From Streptomyces sp. OfavH-34-F (GTDB lineage Bacteria; Actinomycetota; Actinomycetes; Streptomycetales; Streptomycetaceae): DNA of 64,000 nucleotides. Below the pieces are notes generated by a model. That model saw only the letters and a program-made list of their open reading frames with translations, ran no database searches and was not told the origin of the DNA. Location of the stretch: positions 19,699 to 83,698 of the forward strand of contig NZ_JAKRGC010000005.1 of NCBI RefSeq assembly GCF_022347745.1. Reading direction: 5' to 3'. Shown one piece after another: positions 51,632 to 60,263 of the stretch (within the stretch, counting starts at the first letter, position 1; every line of letters starts with the position of its first letter). The translations under genes and the position numbers were made by a program.

Positions 51632-52003
51632 CTAGCCATGTGAGGTCTCGGCTACGTCGACCACTTCGGAGCCTTCGCGACGCATCCGTTCAACCCCCCA
51701 GGCGCCGAGCGGCCCGAGCGCTTGATTGAGCGTGCGCCCGTGCTCGGTCAGGGAGTACTCCACCCGTGGCGGCACCTCGGCATATACCTCCCGGTGTACC
51801 AGTCCGTCTTCCTCCATCTCACGCAGGTGTTGAGTCAGCATCTTCTCGCTCACTCCAGGCAGACCGCGACGGAGCTCAGCGAAGCGGCGTACGCCATGGG
51901 CGTCAAGTTCCCAGAGGATCAGTCCCTTCCACTTGCCGCTCACCACGTCGAGCGCAGCGTCGATGCCGCAGATGTAAGGCCCGCATCTCGGCGCCTTGGC
52001 CAT
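51632..52003 (-). CDS. HxlR-family transcriptional regulator
   Basis: 123-aa winged-helix regulator: CGPYICGIDAALDVVSGKWK, LILWELDAHGVRRFAELRRG, LPGVSEKMLTQHLREMEEDG. ATG 52003 has AAGGGGATC upstream. It is divergent from the imine-reductase-like gene. The 60-base gap contains AAGTACC and GGTACTT 13 bases apart, a probable operator for it. The N-terminal cysteines could sense electrophiles. Confidence 0.85.
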   Translation of the reverse strand: MAKAPRCGPYICGIDAALDVVSGKWKGLILWELDAHGVRRFAELRRGLPGVSEKMLTQHLREMEEDGLVHREVYAEVPPRVEYSLTEHGRTLNQALGPLGAWGVERMRREGSEVVDVAETSHG

Positions 52004-52025
52004 CACAGATCCCCTTACTAAAAGG

Positions 52026-52052
52026 TAAGTACCGCAGAAAATAGTGGGTACT
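52026..52052. promoter_or_regulatory. Candidate HxlR operator (AAGTACC...GGTACTT)
   Basis: Perfect 7-base inverted repeat with a 13-base A/T-rich spacer, in the gap between the divergent HxlR and imine-reductase-like genes. Symmetry and position fit the site of the HxlR protein. Binding is inferred. Confidence 0.55.
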
Positions 52053-52086
52053 TCCAACAGTAGTGGCGCTCTCCGAGCATGGAGAG

Positions 52087-52995
52087 GTGAACGAACAACA
52101 GCACCACACCACCAGGCGAAACAGCGCTGTCACCGTGATCGGGCTTGGCCCGATGGGCCAGGCGATGACCCGCACCCTCCTCGCCGCCGGCCACCCGGTC
52201 ACTGTCTGGAACCGCACCGCTGGCCGGGCCGACGGCGTCGTCGCCGACGGAGCAACGCTCGCGGCGACACCCAGCGAGGCGGTCGAAGCGAGTGACCTCG
52301 TGATCCTCAGCCTCACCGACTACCAGGCGATGTACGACATCCTCGACAGCGCCATCGCATCGCTCGCCGGCCGGACGCTGGTCAACCTGAGCTCTGACAC
52401 CCCCGACCGCACACGCAAGGCAGCATGCTGGGCAGCGGGCCACGACGCCGCCTTCCTCAGCGGTGGTGTCATGGTCCCGGCGCCGATGGTCGGCACGGAG
52501 GCGGCCCATGTCTACTACAGCGGCCCCGACGAGGTGATGGAGAACCACCGGGCGGCGTTGGCACTGCTCGGCACACCGAAGCATCTGGGCGAGGATCCGG
52601 GTCTCGCCCAGATGATGTACCAAGCCCAACTCGCGGTGTTCCTCACCACCCTGTCGGGACTGATGCACGCCACTGCGATGCTGGGTACCGCAGGAATGAA
52701 GGCCAAGGAAGTGCTGCCGGAGTTGCTCTCCTCCGCCGACTCGATTGGCGACATCCTGAGGGCTGGTGAAGAGAACCCTGGTGCCGCGCTTGATGCTGGA
52801 GAGCATCCCGGCGACCTCAGCACGGTCACCATGATGGGCGCGACGTCCGACCACATCGTCGAGACCAGCACGTCACTCGGCCTCGACCTTGCGCTCCCGC
52901 TGGCCGTGCAGGCCCACTATCGGCGCGCGATTGAGGACGGACATGGCAGCGACAACTGGACCCGCATCATCGACAGCATCCGAGGACCGCGCTGA
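52087..52995 (+). CDS. NAD(P)-dependent oxidoreductase, imine-reductase-like
   Basis: 302-aa protein of the 6-phosphogluconate/3-hydroxyisobutyrate dehydrogenase superfamily. N-terminal cofactor motif VTVIGLGPMGQAMTRTLLAA, VWNRTAGRAD, then SSDTPDRTRKAA and the conserved GGVMVPAPMVGTEAAHVYYS; the C-terminal helical domain (QLAVFLTTLSGLMHATAMLG) resembles imine reductases, which reduce cyclic imines with NADPH. The start is uncertain: GTG 52087 or GTG 52063, neither with a well-spaced ribosome site. Divergent from the HxlR regulator. Confidence 0.85.
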   Translation: MNEQQHHTTRRNSAVTVIGLGPMGQAMTRTLLAAGHPVTVWNRTAGRADGVVADGATLAATPSEAVEASDLVILSLTDYQAMYDILDSAIASLAGRTLVNLSSDTPDRTRKAACWAAGHDAAFLSGGVMVPAPMVGTEAAHVYYSGPDEVMENHRAALALLGTPKHLGEDPGLAQMMYQAQLAVFLTTLSGLMHATAMLGTAGMKAKEVLPELLSSADSIGDILRAGEENPGAALDAGEHPGDLSTVTMMGATSDHIVETSTSLGLDLALPLAVQAHYRRAIEDGHGSDNWTRIIDSIRGPR

Positions 52996-53094
52996 CCAAC
53001 CGCAGGACCGATCAACACACGCTCAGCCGCGGCTCCGCCCAGACCTCACTGCCTACTCTTGCCTCCCCGGCGGACCGTGACCCGGCACCTGACC

Positions 53095-53200
53095 CGGCCC
53101 GGAGTGGGGCTACGCCGGTTCCACGACCTCACCCTTCATGCACTCAGCGATCGACGAGTTCTCACTGCTGGCCTATACCGAGGAGCTCGCATCCGGGGCT
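53095..53200 (+). pseudogene. Short IS481-like transposase (DDE core) fragment
   Basis: About 35 residues, WGYAGSTTSPFMHSAIDEFS then LLAYTEELASG, match the start of the integrase-core domain around the first catalytic Asp (the HSAIDEFS segment). Nothing more of the element is left; the region on either side (52996-53094 and 53201-53620) holds no gene that I can support. Confidence 0.5.
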
Positions 53201-53291
53201 GCCGGACGCGCAGGGAGCACGTACTCGTCGTATGCAGCTCATCACTGGGGCCACCCTGTTCCCTGTACGGCACTTCCCCGGTTAAGCGCTG

Positions 53292-53329
53292 CTGTTGCTG
53301 TCCGCGACAGATGTCGCGGACAGCAACAG
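53292..53329. repeat. 38-bp near-perfect palindrome
   Basis: Two 18-base arms, CTGTTGCTGTCCGCGACA and its exact reverse complement, separated by only two bases (GA). It lies in gene-free debris. It could be the end of a lost element, a hairpin terminator or a recombination site; there is no T-tract. Confidence 0.75.
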
Positions 53330-53639
53330 GCCGCCGACCTGCTAGAACCTCTGACGCCACCCCGGGGACGAGTGACTGCTCCCGCGCTCCCATCTCATCT
53401 CCGGCCCTTTCATTGCTCTTTGAGATTTCGGTCTGGACGGCGTCAAGTGGCAGAGCTAGCGGCCGGACCAGTTCCGGCAGCCTTTCTCTCTCGCTTCCCG
53501 AGGACGACTGAGTCGAGAGGTGCTCCTTATGGGAGCGCCGGACCCCTGGGCGTGGTGGGTATGCCGCCCACGATGATCTCTCCGACGACCATGCGGTGGA
53601 CCACATCACCGAATTGACGGCACGTGATCACAACGCCTG

Positions 53640-54311
53640 TGTGGACAGCACAACACCTTCCCCCAGAGCATCCTCTTTGACCTCTTCCATGGCCTCCTCC
53701 CACACCCTTAGGGCATCGGTGGCCATGGCCTTGAGGACCCTCTTGGCCTTGAGTCGGATCTCGGTGTCGATTACGCGTCCAGGGTCGGGGAACTGCATGG
53801 TCAACGTGTGTTCCTTCAGTGGCTTGGACCTGGACCTGGACCTGGACCTGGCTCGGCGAGTTGGGCTTCGAGGTCGGCGATACGCCGGTCCTGAATGCGG
53901 AGGTTGGATCGGGCGGCCTTGAGGCGTTCGCCGAAGGTGCGGTTGTCGGTGGTGAGCTGGCGGACGGCGGGCCTTGGCCGCCCAGGCCGACGATTCCGGG
54001 CACATGGTGAGCCGGCCGGAGTCCGCGTCGTATGACAGGGCGGCAACGTGCCCGGCAAGTTCGGGGGCGATGGCCGCCCACCGCTCCCGCAGTGTCGCGC
54101 CGGCGGCCGGGAGCTCTCAGGCCGGCTCGGTGACCAACGCGTTGATCGCCGCACCGAGGCCCATCGGCTCGCGCCCGTCGCGCTGCACCGTGGTGACGGC
54201 CCGCGGCTTCCTCTTCGCCTTCGGGCGGGTGCTGTTCTTCCGGGCCGCCTCCATCGCGGCCCGCAGCGCGACCCGGACCAGGTCGACGCCGGACGGCTCG
54301 CCGCCGCTCAC
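53640..54311 (-). pseudogene. DUF721-like plasmid-type gene, frameshifted and chimeric
   Basis: From GTG 54311: VSGGEPSGVDLVRVALRAAM, ARKNSTRPKAKRKPRAVTTV and REPMGLGAAINALVTEPA, then a stop at about 54117. In another frame it continues ERWAAIAPELAGHVAALSYD, ADSGRLTMCPESSAWAAKAR, the DUF721/DciA-like core. Beyond that the sequence passes to a coiled-coil piece (LTTDNRTFGERLKAARSNLR, IQDRRIADLEAQLAE) and a C-terminal piece with RVIDTEIRLKAKRVLKAMAT. Such genes are typical of Streptomyces linear plasmids and chromosome arms. The present copy is broken and probably a fusion of remnants. Confidence 0.6.
53825..53851. repeat. Tandem hexamer (TGGACC) x 4
   Basis: Four uninterrupted copies of TGGACC plus a partial fifth. 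On the minus strand they encode alternating Gly-Pro in the coiled-coil remnant. Short in-frame expansions like this can grow by slippage. Confidence 0.85.
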
Positions 54312-54775
54312 GCCTGCCTCCAGGTGGAGAAGCCGAGGTCCAGGTGCCCGAGGCCGGACAGTCGCTGCACCTGGGAAACGAACGCCCGGGTGAACAGGCG
54401 CTGCGCCGACAGCTCGCCGTAGCGGGCGCTGTGGTCGTGGATGAGCTGATGGTCGGCGGCGGCGCGGTTGCGCCAGTCCAGGACCTGCTCGCGGGTGAGC
54501 TCCTCGAGGGCGAGCTCCTGGTCGTCGTCGACGTCGGCGACCTCCGGCTCCGCAGCGGGGACGACAGCGGGGACCTGTCACGGCGCGGGCATCGCGACCG
54601 GGGCCACCGGCGCGGCCGGGACGTCGTCGGCCGACTGCGCGGCCGCGGCTTCGGCGCGGCGGGCCTTGGCGGCGGCCTGACGGGCGCGGACCTGCTCCCA
54701 CTCGTGCTCGCGGGCCCACCCCTGGGCGGTCACCCGCTTGTGCAGCTGCCGGTCGGCCCCCACCCGGACATTCAC
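54309..54775 (-). pseudogene. Companion of the DUF721-like gene, frameshifted
   Basis: Begins VNVRVGADRQLHKRVTAQGW then AREHEWEQVRARQAAAKARR and stops after VAMPAP at about 54578; a second frame continues VPAVVPAAEPEVADVDDDQE, LALEELTREQVLDWRNRAAA, DHQLIHDHSARYGELSAQRL and ends GHLDLGFSTWRQA with its stop overlapping the GTG of the next gene. One frameshift separates the halves. Helical, charged, no known function; seen next to DUF721-type genes on Streptomyces plasmids. Confidence 0.55.
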
Positions 54776-54794
54776 CGGCCCGAGCCGACGAACG

Positions 54795-55025
54795 TCACCG
54801 GGGGCCTGCCGCCTTCTTCGCCGCGAGAGTTCGCTCGCGATGGGGGGCCTTCGCCTCTGCGGTTGAGCCGTCGCTGTAGCGGACGGTGCAGCGCTCCCCG
54901 GGCTGGGCCGGGCACTGGGTGCACCGCAGCTCGATCCACGCTGTCGCCGGATCGGCCCCTGGAGAGAGGCGCCCGCGCGGTGGCGACGCCGCCACCGGCT
55001 GCCGCGACGGCTTCGGCCGCTTCAC
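54795..55025 (-). CDS. Small zinc-finger protein
   Basis: 76-aa protein: proline/arginine-rich start, then AWIELRCTQCPAQPGERCTV and RTLAAKKAAGPR at the end. The CxxCx6C spacing with a downstream His-Arg (APHRERT) fits the short zinc-finger fold common on actinobacterial plasmids and phages. It may be a remnant of a longer gene, since a second cysteine motif (VCAMCGDPLNG) lies upstream in another frame near 55120. Confidence 0.45.
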   Translation of the reverse strand: MKRPKPSRQPVAASPPRGRLSPGADPATAWIELRCTQCPAQPGERCTVRYSDGSTAEAKAPHRERTLAAKKAAGPR

Positions 55026-55259
55026 CCGCTCCGGCGTAGCGGTGGGATCGCACGCCCCCCATGCACCGGCTTGCCCTGCTGCCTCGCGCCCGGCTGAACA
55101 GCGCGGGCCCGTTCAGTGGGTCACCGCACATCGCGCAGACGAGCGGGCTGCGCTTCCTCGACGGGCGCGGCGTCGACTTCGGGCTCTGCGCGGTAACCGT
55201 GTAGGAGGTGCCGTGGGCCTGCGTCACGGTGATGTCGGGGGCGGGCGCGTCTATCCCAG

Positions 55260-55480
55260 CGCAGCCATCACCGCCCACCAGGCGTTCATCGCCCGGCGCC
55301 GCAGCCTGCGGCCTGGTGAGGAATATCGCTTCCCCACCAGCGAGGAATGGGACGCGTTCCTGGGCCACTTCGAGCGCCGCAAGCTCTCCCTCGGCACCTG
55401 CGGCCAGTCATTCGGCAGCGAGTGCGTCCACGAGCACGCCTGCTTCTCTGAACTACGAGGTGAGGGCGCCAGCCGAGGTT
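55260..55480 (+). pseudogene. Tyrosine recombinase C-terminal tail remnant 1
   Basis: Plus-strand frame with RRRSLRPGEEYRFPTSEEWD, AFLGHFERRKLSLGTCGQSF and GSECVHEHACFSEL. This is the cysteine/histidine-containing tail that follows the catalytic domain in a family of Streptomyces tyrosine recombinases. The catalytic domain is absent. Confidence 0.6.
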
Positions 55481-55559
55481 CGGGCGTCGGTCAGGGTGCC
55501 GCACCGGGCTCGCGGCAACCCGTTCGCGTGGCCCTTGCCCGGCCGCGTACGGTCTGCGC

Positions 55560-56543
55560 ATGACGAGGACCACACCGGCCAGACCGGTGTCCGTGGAGGG
55601 CGTGTTCCCGGAGCTGGCCCCCTACCGGGCCCGGACGACCCGGTTGCACCCGAGACCGGGGCGGCCTGGCATGCATGACAGCCACGTCGGCGGGCCGATG
55701 CTGTGGCCGGACGGCGAACCATGGCCGCTCTGCTACGAGCCGCACCAGCGCGAGACCGAGGGGTACGCACCGGAGGAGATCCGCAGCTCCTGGGCCGCTG
55801 GCGTCTGGCCGCCGAGCCAGCCATGGAGTGCCGAGCAGGACGGTCCGGTGCCTTTCGTGGGGCTGGCTCAGTTCTTCCGCCGTGACATCCCCGGCCTTGC
55901 CTGCGGGCCCGGCGGTGCAGACCTGGTGCAGCTCTTCCGCTGCCCCTTCACCCACGGCCCGTACCTGGAGCGCCAGTACCGACTGTGGTGGCGACAGGCC
56001 GAGCAGACCGAGCACGCGGAACGCTTCCTTACCGCTCCGCCCGAAGTGCCCCTGCTTCGATGGGAGCACGAACTCCCCGAGCCATGTGTCCTGCACCCGG
56101 AAGAGGTGGACACCTATCCCTGGGCGGAGGACGACACATTGCCCGCCTCGCTGATCGCGCGAATCGACGCGTGGGACGACGCCCAGGTAGCGGAACACGG
56201 CCCCGATGCCCCCAGCTACCAGTACGACCTGTCGATCCCTCCCGGCTGGCGCGTCGGCGGCTACCCCAGCTGGGCGTCGACGGGCCCGATGGCCGTCGAC
56301 TGCGCGTCCTGCGCAACCCCCATGCGGCTGCTGCTGACGGCAGAGGGCTACGAGATGGACGCCGGCTCGCACAGCTGGGTGCCTGTGGAGGACCGAGATC
56401 CAACCCTGAGGGGGAAGGCATCGATCCGGGGTGGCCAATCCGTAGCCCAACCCACCCGACTCCGATTCGGCCGGGACCGGGACCTGCACGTCTTCACCTG
56501 CCCGGCCGACCCCGGTCACTCGCCCCAATGGGTGCTCTCCTAA
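55560..56543 (+). CDS. Hypothetical protein, DUF1963/YwqG-like
   Basis: 327-aa soluble protein, tryptophan- and proline-rich: GGPMLWPDGEPWPLCYEPHQ, PFVGLAQFFRRDIPGLACGP, LVQLFRCPFTHGP, WRVGGYPSWASTGPMAVDCA, SCATPMRLLLTAEGYE and LHVFTCPADPGHSPQWV. Repeated segments on quality of water/lysate-like YwqG proteins (GGxPxWxQ, xLLxL) suggest the DUF1963 group. It has paired cysteines that may bind zinc. No function is known. It is intact in the middle of debris. Confidence 0.65.
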   Translation: MTRTTPARPVSVEGVFPELAPYRARTTRLHPRPGRPGMHDSHVGGPMLWPDGEPWPLCYEPHQRETEGYAPEEIRSSWAAGVWPPSQPWSAEQDGPVPFVGLAQFFRRDIPGLACGPGGADLVQLFRCPFTHGPYLERQYRLWWRQAEQTEHAERFLTAPPEVPLLRWEHELPEPCVLHPEEVDTYPWAEDDTLPASLIARIDAWDDAQVAEHGPDAPSYQYDLSIPPGWRVGGYPSWASTGPMAVDCASCATPMRLLLTAEGYEMDAGSHSWVPVEDRDPTLRGKASIRGGQSVAQPTRLRFGRDRDLHVFTCPADPGHSPQWVLS

Positions 56544-56624
56544 GGGCGTTTCACGGCGAAGGACCAGGGACGCCTCCTAGCGAAGTCTCGATGCCCTGTT
56601 CCGCCGACGCCGGCACGGTCACCT

Positions 56625-56975
56625 CTCACGGCTCCCTCCGGAACTCCGGGATCGGGAGGTCGATCAATGCCCGGGCCGTGCGCCTCGTGATCTGCGCGAG
56701 TTCGTCCTCGGCGCCGGCCAGGCCGACCCGAAGTCCTTCCACCTCGCCGAGCCAGCCTTCGCGCTCGGCCTCGGCAATGCGGGCGACGAGGTTGTCGCGG
56801 ATCTCCTCCAACCGGCCAAGCTGGGCCGGGTCCGGCCGGAGAGCGAGCAACGAACGCAAGCGTGCTCATGAGCACACGGGCTTGAAAAGGCACGAGCGCA
56901 GGTGCCGATGGAGACCTTGCGCTTCTCGAAGTCCGCGAGGAAAGCGTCCCAGCCGGGCCCAGGGCACCATCTCCC
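56625..56975 (-). pseudogene. Tyrosine recombinase C-terminal tail remnant 2
   Basis: Minus-strand sequence in two frames: WDAFLADFEKRKVSIGTCAR, AFSSPCAHEHACVRCSL, then LRPDPAQLGRLEEIRDNLVA, RIAEAEREGWLGEVEGLRVG and LAGAEDELAQITRR. Same tail family as remnants 1 and 3, more complete, with one frameshift near 56860. No catalytic domain upstream. Confidence 0.7.
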
Positions 56976-57077
56976 AAGCCGTCGGGCTCTATGGCCTGCC
57001 GGGGCCTGGCGAAGACCCGCCTTCAGCACCAGCTCGCCGGCACCCTGGGCCCGCACCGCACCCGCCACTTCACAGCA

Positions 57078-57113
57078 CTTCGCCCCGCCGACCAAACGAT
57101 CGACGGGGCGAAG
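57078..57113. terminator. Hairpin, 10-bp stem
   Basis: CTTCGCCCCG and CGGGGCGAAG flank a 16-base interior which can add three more pairs. It lies between recombinase debris and the IS5-type element. Possibly a terminator; otherwise 56980-57140 holds no gene. Confidence 0.5.
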
Positions 57114-57139
57114 TAGAGGACCCCCGGATTAACCAACAG

Positions 57140-57837
57140 CGTCAGCAGAATCTTGGCGGGGTCCGTCAGTCGTTCCGTTGGATCAGTTCCTGCTCATGCT
57201 GGACGACGACAGCACCCTGCAGGTGGAGTCCCACCACGGCAACTCATGCCGCACCTGACCAAGGTGCGGACAGGTCGACTGGACGATCGTGTGTGTCGAC
57301 TCCACCACGGGGCGGGCCCACCAGCACGCGGCCGGGGCCCGAAAAGGGGGCCCTGGGAAGGCGAGGCGCTCGGCCGGTCGCGCGGCGGGCTGACCAGCAA
57401 GATCCACCTGGTCTGCGACGGTCGGGGACGCCCCCTGGCCTTCACTCTGACCGGCGGGAACGTCAACGACTGCACCCAGTTCGAGCCGGTCATGGACCGC
57501 ATCCGGATCGCCCGGCCGGGGCCGGGCAGGCCCCGGGCCCGGCCCGAGCGGGTGGTGGCGGATAAGGGCTACTCGGCCCGCAGGATCCGCGCCTACCTGC
57601 GTCGGCGCGGGATCGCCGCGACGATTCCCCGAGCGGATCGACCAGATCAACGGACGCCTGCGCCGCGGCGAAAGTCTCTGCCGGCTCGATCGGACCGCCT
57701 ACCGGCGGCGCAACGTCGTCGAGCGCTGCTTCAGCCGGCTCAAGCAGAACCGGGCCCTGGCCACTCGCTACGACAAACGAGCCGCCCACTACCGAGCAAT
57801 GGTCACCCTCGCCTGCCTCCAACTCTGGCTCCCATGA
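57140..57837 (+). pseudogene. IS5-family transposase with frameshifts
   Basis: Nearly full-length in pieces: SVPLDQFLLMLDDD-like start, VCVDSTTGRAHQHAAGARK (first Asp), RSRGGLTSKIHLVCDGRGRP, LAFTLTGGNVNDCTQFEPVM, RVVADKGYSARRIRAYLRRR (second Asp), then after a frameshift near 57630 IDQINGRLRRGESLCRLDRT, VVERCFSRLKQNRALATRYD (Glu) and the stop at 57837. At least two shifts break it. A possible terminal repeat (TTTTCGGACACCTCCTAG) follows the stop. Confidence 0.75.
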
Positions 57838-57852
57838 CTTTTCGGACACCTC

Positions 57853-58085
57853 CTAGGAGTGGGTGGCCTCGTCCAGGACGCGGGCGAGTTCGCCGGGGGA
57901 GGTGACCATCGGCCAGTGACCCGAGTCGAGGTTGACGTATTCGAGGGGCGTGGCGCGGGCGAGTTCTGGGCTCTCGCCCGCGGCGATCCATTCCTCGGCC
58001 TGGATGGGCGTGAACTCGGGGCAGACCACGACAACGGGGATGTCAAAACGGCGCTCGTCGCTCAGGCGTACCACTCCTCGGGCGA
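57853..58085 (-). pseudogene. C-terminal fragment of an alpha/beta hydrolase
   Basis: The last 75 residues of an alpha/beta-hydrolase: RRFDIPVVVVCPEFTPIQAE, EWIAAGESPELARATPLEYV and NLDSGHWPMVTSPGELARVL, with the catalytic His in SGHWPM. The nucleophile Ser and N-terminal domain are missing; the upstream frame is unrelated. It abuts the IS5-type element, which may have cut it. Confidence 0.7.
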
Positions 58086-58248
58086 CCCCTTCAGGTACAG
58101 GAACCGCTGCGGAGACGAAGCGCTTCCCTGTCATCGTCAGGACTCTACCGAGGGGGTCGAAGCGGCCGTCATCCAGCCGTCGCGCGCATCGACCCCAAGC
58201 AGCGAAACGAGGATGCGAAGCAGCAGGTCTGAGGACTACAACGAGGGG

Positions 58249-58734
58249 ATGACCGTTTTCCTCTGTTCCAAGTGCGGCACTGCGATCACGCCGGAGCTGG
58301 CCGAGCTGGCCGCTCTCCCCGACCCCTGCGACGACGAACACGGCCGGGACAAGGAGACACGCCGGGCACCCTCCACCGTTCCGCGGGGCCGCTACGCGAT
58401 CGATCCCGAGCCCTGGGGGGCTCCCTACGTCGTGCAGGACGATCAGGAGGACCCGAAGCCAGCTCAGTCCCGAGGCCCGTTGGTCTGCCGCGAGGAGGGC
58501 TTCGTCATCTCGGCGGGTGTGCCAGGCACGGTGCTGATACACCCGGAGGACGCCCCCGGCCTTCAACCGCTGCCTAACTGGGAGAACGGCACCGGCTGCT
58601 GTGGGCCGACGGGTGACGAAGGACTCAACCGAGCCTGTCCCTGCGGCGCTGCGGTCGCGACGTTCGCGGGGGACTGCTTCGGGCCCTACGAACTGCACCT
58701 CGACCCTGTCCGAACCTACGCGCTCTCCCAGTAG
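58249..58734 (+). CDS. Hypothetical protein with cysteine-rich ends
   Basis: 161-aa protein with an N-terminal LCSKCGTAIT knuckle and a C-terminal cysteine group (GTGCCGPTGDEGLNRACPCG then AVATFAGDCFGPYELHLDP), spaced as in zinc-binding proteins. The middle has VQDDQEDPKPAQSRGPLVCR and GTVLIHPEDAPGLQ. I do not recognise the family, but the coding composition is good. ATG 58249 directly follows GAGGGG, which is too close for an ideal ribosome site, so the start is not certain. Confidence 0.6.
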   Translation: MTVFLCSKCGTAITPELAELAALPDPCDDEHGRDKETRRAPSTVPRGRYAIDPEPWGAPYVVQDDQEDPKPAQSRGPLVCREEGFVISAGVPGTVLIHPEDAPGLQPLPNWENGTGCCGPTGDEGLNRACPCGAAVATFAGDCFGPYELHLDPVRTYALSQ

Positions 58735-58863
58735 GCACGCTGAACCGCCGTCCCGGAGCGCGACACGCCCGGGACGGCCTCTTGATCCGGCGACTTCACG
58801 ACTACTTTCCGTTGCGAAGGCACTTCGATGACGAGCCAAGCGTCGAGCTGGGCTGGTTCGGAT

Positions 58864-59110
58864 AAGCCTGCATCCGCTGCCCCGGCCTCCAGACCGACCC
58901 ACGTCAGCGATCCCGACTCATCGAAATCATCCAGAACCTCCGCGACCGCGACCGCGTCCGCGAGGCCCGCGGCAACGGCTGGCTCGGCGAAGTCGAAGGA
59001 CTCCAGGTCAGCCTCGATGCCGCGACGGCCAAGCTCAACAGCCTCAAGAACACCCCTGCTGAAGGACGCCCTGAACTGGTCGACCTCGGGATGCCCGTTT
59101 TCACCGGCAA
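58864..59110 (+). pseudogene. Tyrosine recombinase C-terminal tail remnant 3
   Basis: Frame with KACIRCPGLQTDPRQRSRLI, EIIQNLRDRDRVREARGNGW and LGEVEGLQVSLDAATAKLNS, ending with a proline-rich tail. It matches the last part of remnant 2. Only the coiled end remains. No other gene is visible at 58735-58863 or 59111-59206. Confidence 0.65.
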
Positions 59111-59206
59111 CGTGCCAATGCCTCAACTCGATACAGGAGAACCCGGACTGGCCCGCTGTCCCACCTCCCATCGCTGAAGCACTCAGCGGCCATCAGGCCG
59201 AGCCAG

Positions 59207-59560
59207 CTACTGTGCAGGCCCACAGTCCTGGGCCGGGCACTGCCAGTCAGCCGCATCGATCGCATCGCCAGCCATGTCACTGAGATGGAAGCAGTTGCCG
59301 TTGGCCCACACCGCGACCGAGTCCCGCCGATGGTCGACCAGGAATGGCTCGTCCCCACGCAGCGTTCCGGACCAGGAACCGTCTTCCGCCGACGAGTGGG
59401 TGACAACGACGCAGGTCTGCCCCGGCAGGAGTTGGTAGGCGTCTGCCCATGGCTCCACGGTCAGCTCCAGCGGCGCTTCGCCGTCATTCCTGACCTGCAG
59501 CCGTGCGCTTCCCCCGGCGAACATCTCAAGCACCTCTCGTTGCCCGCAGGCGACCGCCAT
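59207..59560 (-). CDS. Hypothetical protein, small beta-rich domain
   Basis: 117 aa, or 105 aa from the internal ATG at 59524. The pattern FAGGSARLQVRNDGEAPLEL, TVEPWADAYQLLPGQTCVVV and FLVDHRRDSVAVWANGNCFH looks like a small beta-sandwich of the sort found in immunity or accessory proteins. Four cysteines. It is followed upstream on the same strand by another orphan hypothetical gene, 50 bases apart. Confidence 0.6.
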   Translation of the reverse strand: MAVACGQREVLEMFAGGSARLQVRNDGEAPLELTVEPWADAYQLLPGQTCVVVTHSSAEDGSWSGTLRGDEPFLVDHRRDSVAVWANGNCFHLSDMAGDAIDAADWQCPAQDCGPAQ

Positions 59561-59609
59561 GAGCCCCCGGGGATGGTCCAGTCCCCGCCTGACTACTGTC
59601 CTGGGCCAC

Positions 59610-59957
59610 TCATGGCCGCAGAGCCTCTCCTTGCGGGTCGTAGCAGATCAGTCCGTACTCGCGCGCCAGCGAAGCGGCGTACTCGGAGACTTCTTCGGCT
59701 TTGCTGTAGGACATGAGTAGGTACACGATCGGTCCAGAGGCCTCATCGATGACCGGAGGAGATGCCCATGGACTGTCACGGCCATCCTCCGGAAAGCGCG
59801 TGATCAAGGCGTTCACATAGGCATCGATGCGCGGGGAGGGCGGCACAGCCGCATCCTCCGATTCGAGGTAGCGCTCGTACAACTCATCGAAGGCCGAGCC
59901 CGCCGCATCATCATCGAGCGGGTGCTCACCGTCCCACACAGCAAGGTCGTGACTCAC
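59610..59957 (-). CDS. Hypothetical protein common in Streptomyces (immunity-like)
   Basis: 115-aa acidic protein beginning VSHDLAVWDGEHPLDDDAAG with FDELYERYLES, PPSPRIDAYVNALITRFPED, SPWASPPVIDEASGPIVYLL and EVSEYAASLAREYGLICYDP. Close relatives are frequent in Streptomyces arms as stand-alone genes, probably immunity proteins; I know of no proven function. GTG 59957. Same strand as the preceding small gene. Confidence 0.7.
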   Translation of the reverse strand: MSHDLAVWDGEHPLDDDAAGSAFDELYERYLESEDAAVPPSPRIDAYVNALITRFPEDGRDSPWASPPVIDEASGPIVYLLMSYSKAEEVSEYAASLAREYGLICYDPQGEALRP

Positions 59958-60263
59958 GACCCAATGATCGCAGGGGTGGTGATGGGGCGAGTCGGCACCT
60001 CTGGTGCCGAGCTGACACCGCACACGTGCGGCGGCTTCAACGCCCTAGCCCGAGCGCATAAACCTTGATCGTTTCTTAGTCCGGAAAGGCAGCGTGGCGG
60101 TGGCCGAGGCCGTCTCGTCTGGGCGGCTGAGACGGCGCGTACGGTGTCGAGATCGAGCACCACCACATCGGCGACCCCGTCCTTCCCGCCGCCACCCCGG
60201 CCTGACCCGCCCGCCGGGGGCTGAGTGCGGGCGGCCGAACGTGATGAAGGAGAGGAAGGGTCC

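Noticed and set aside
53136..53617. Overlapping plus- and minus-strand frames around the 38-bp palindrome
   Set aside because: Apart from the short IS481-like piece at the start, neither translation shows a family pattern, and both read through the palindrome.
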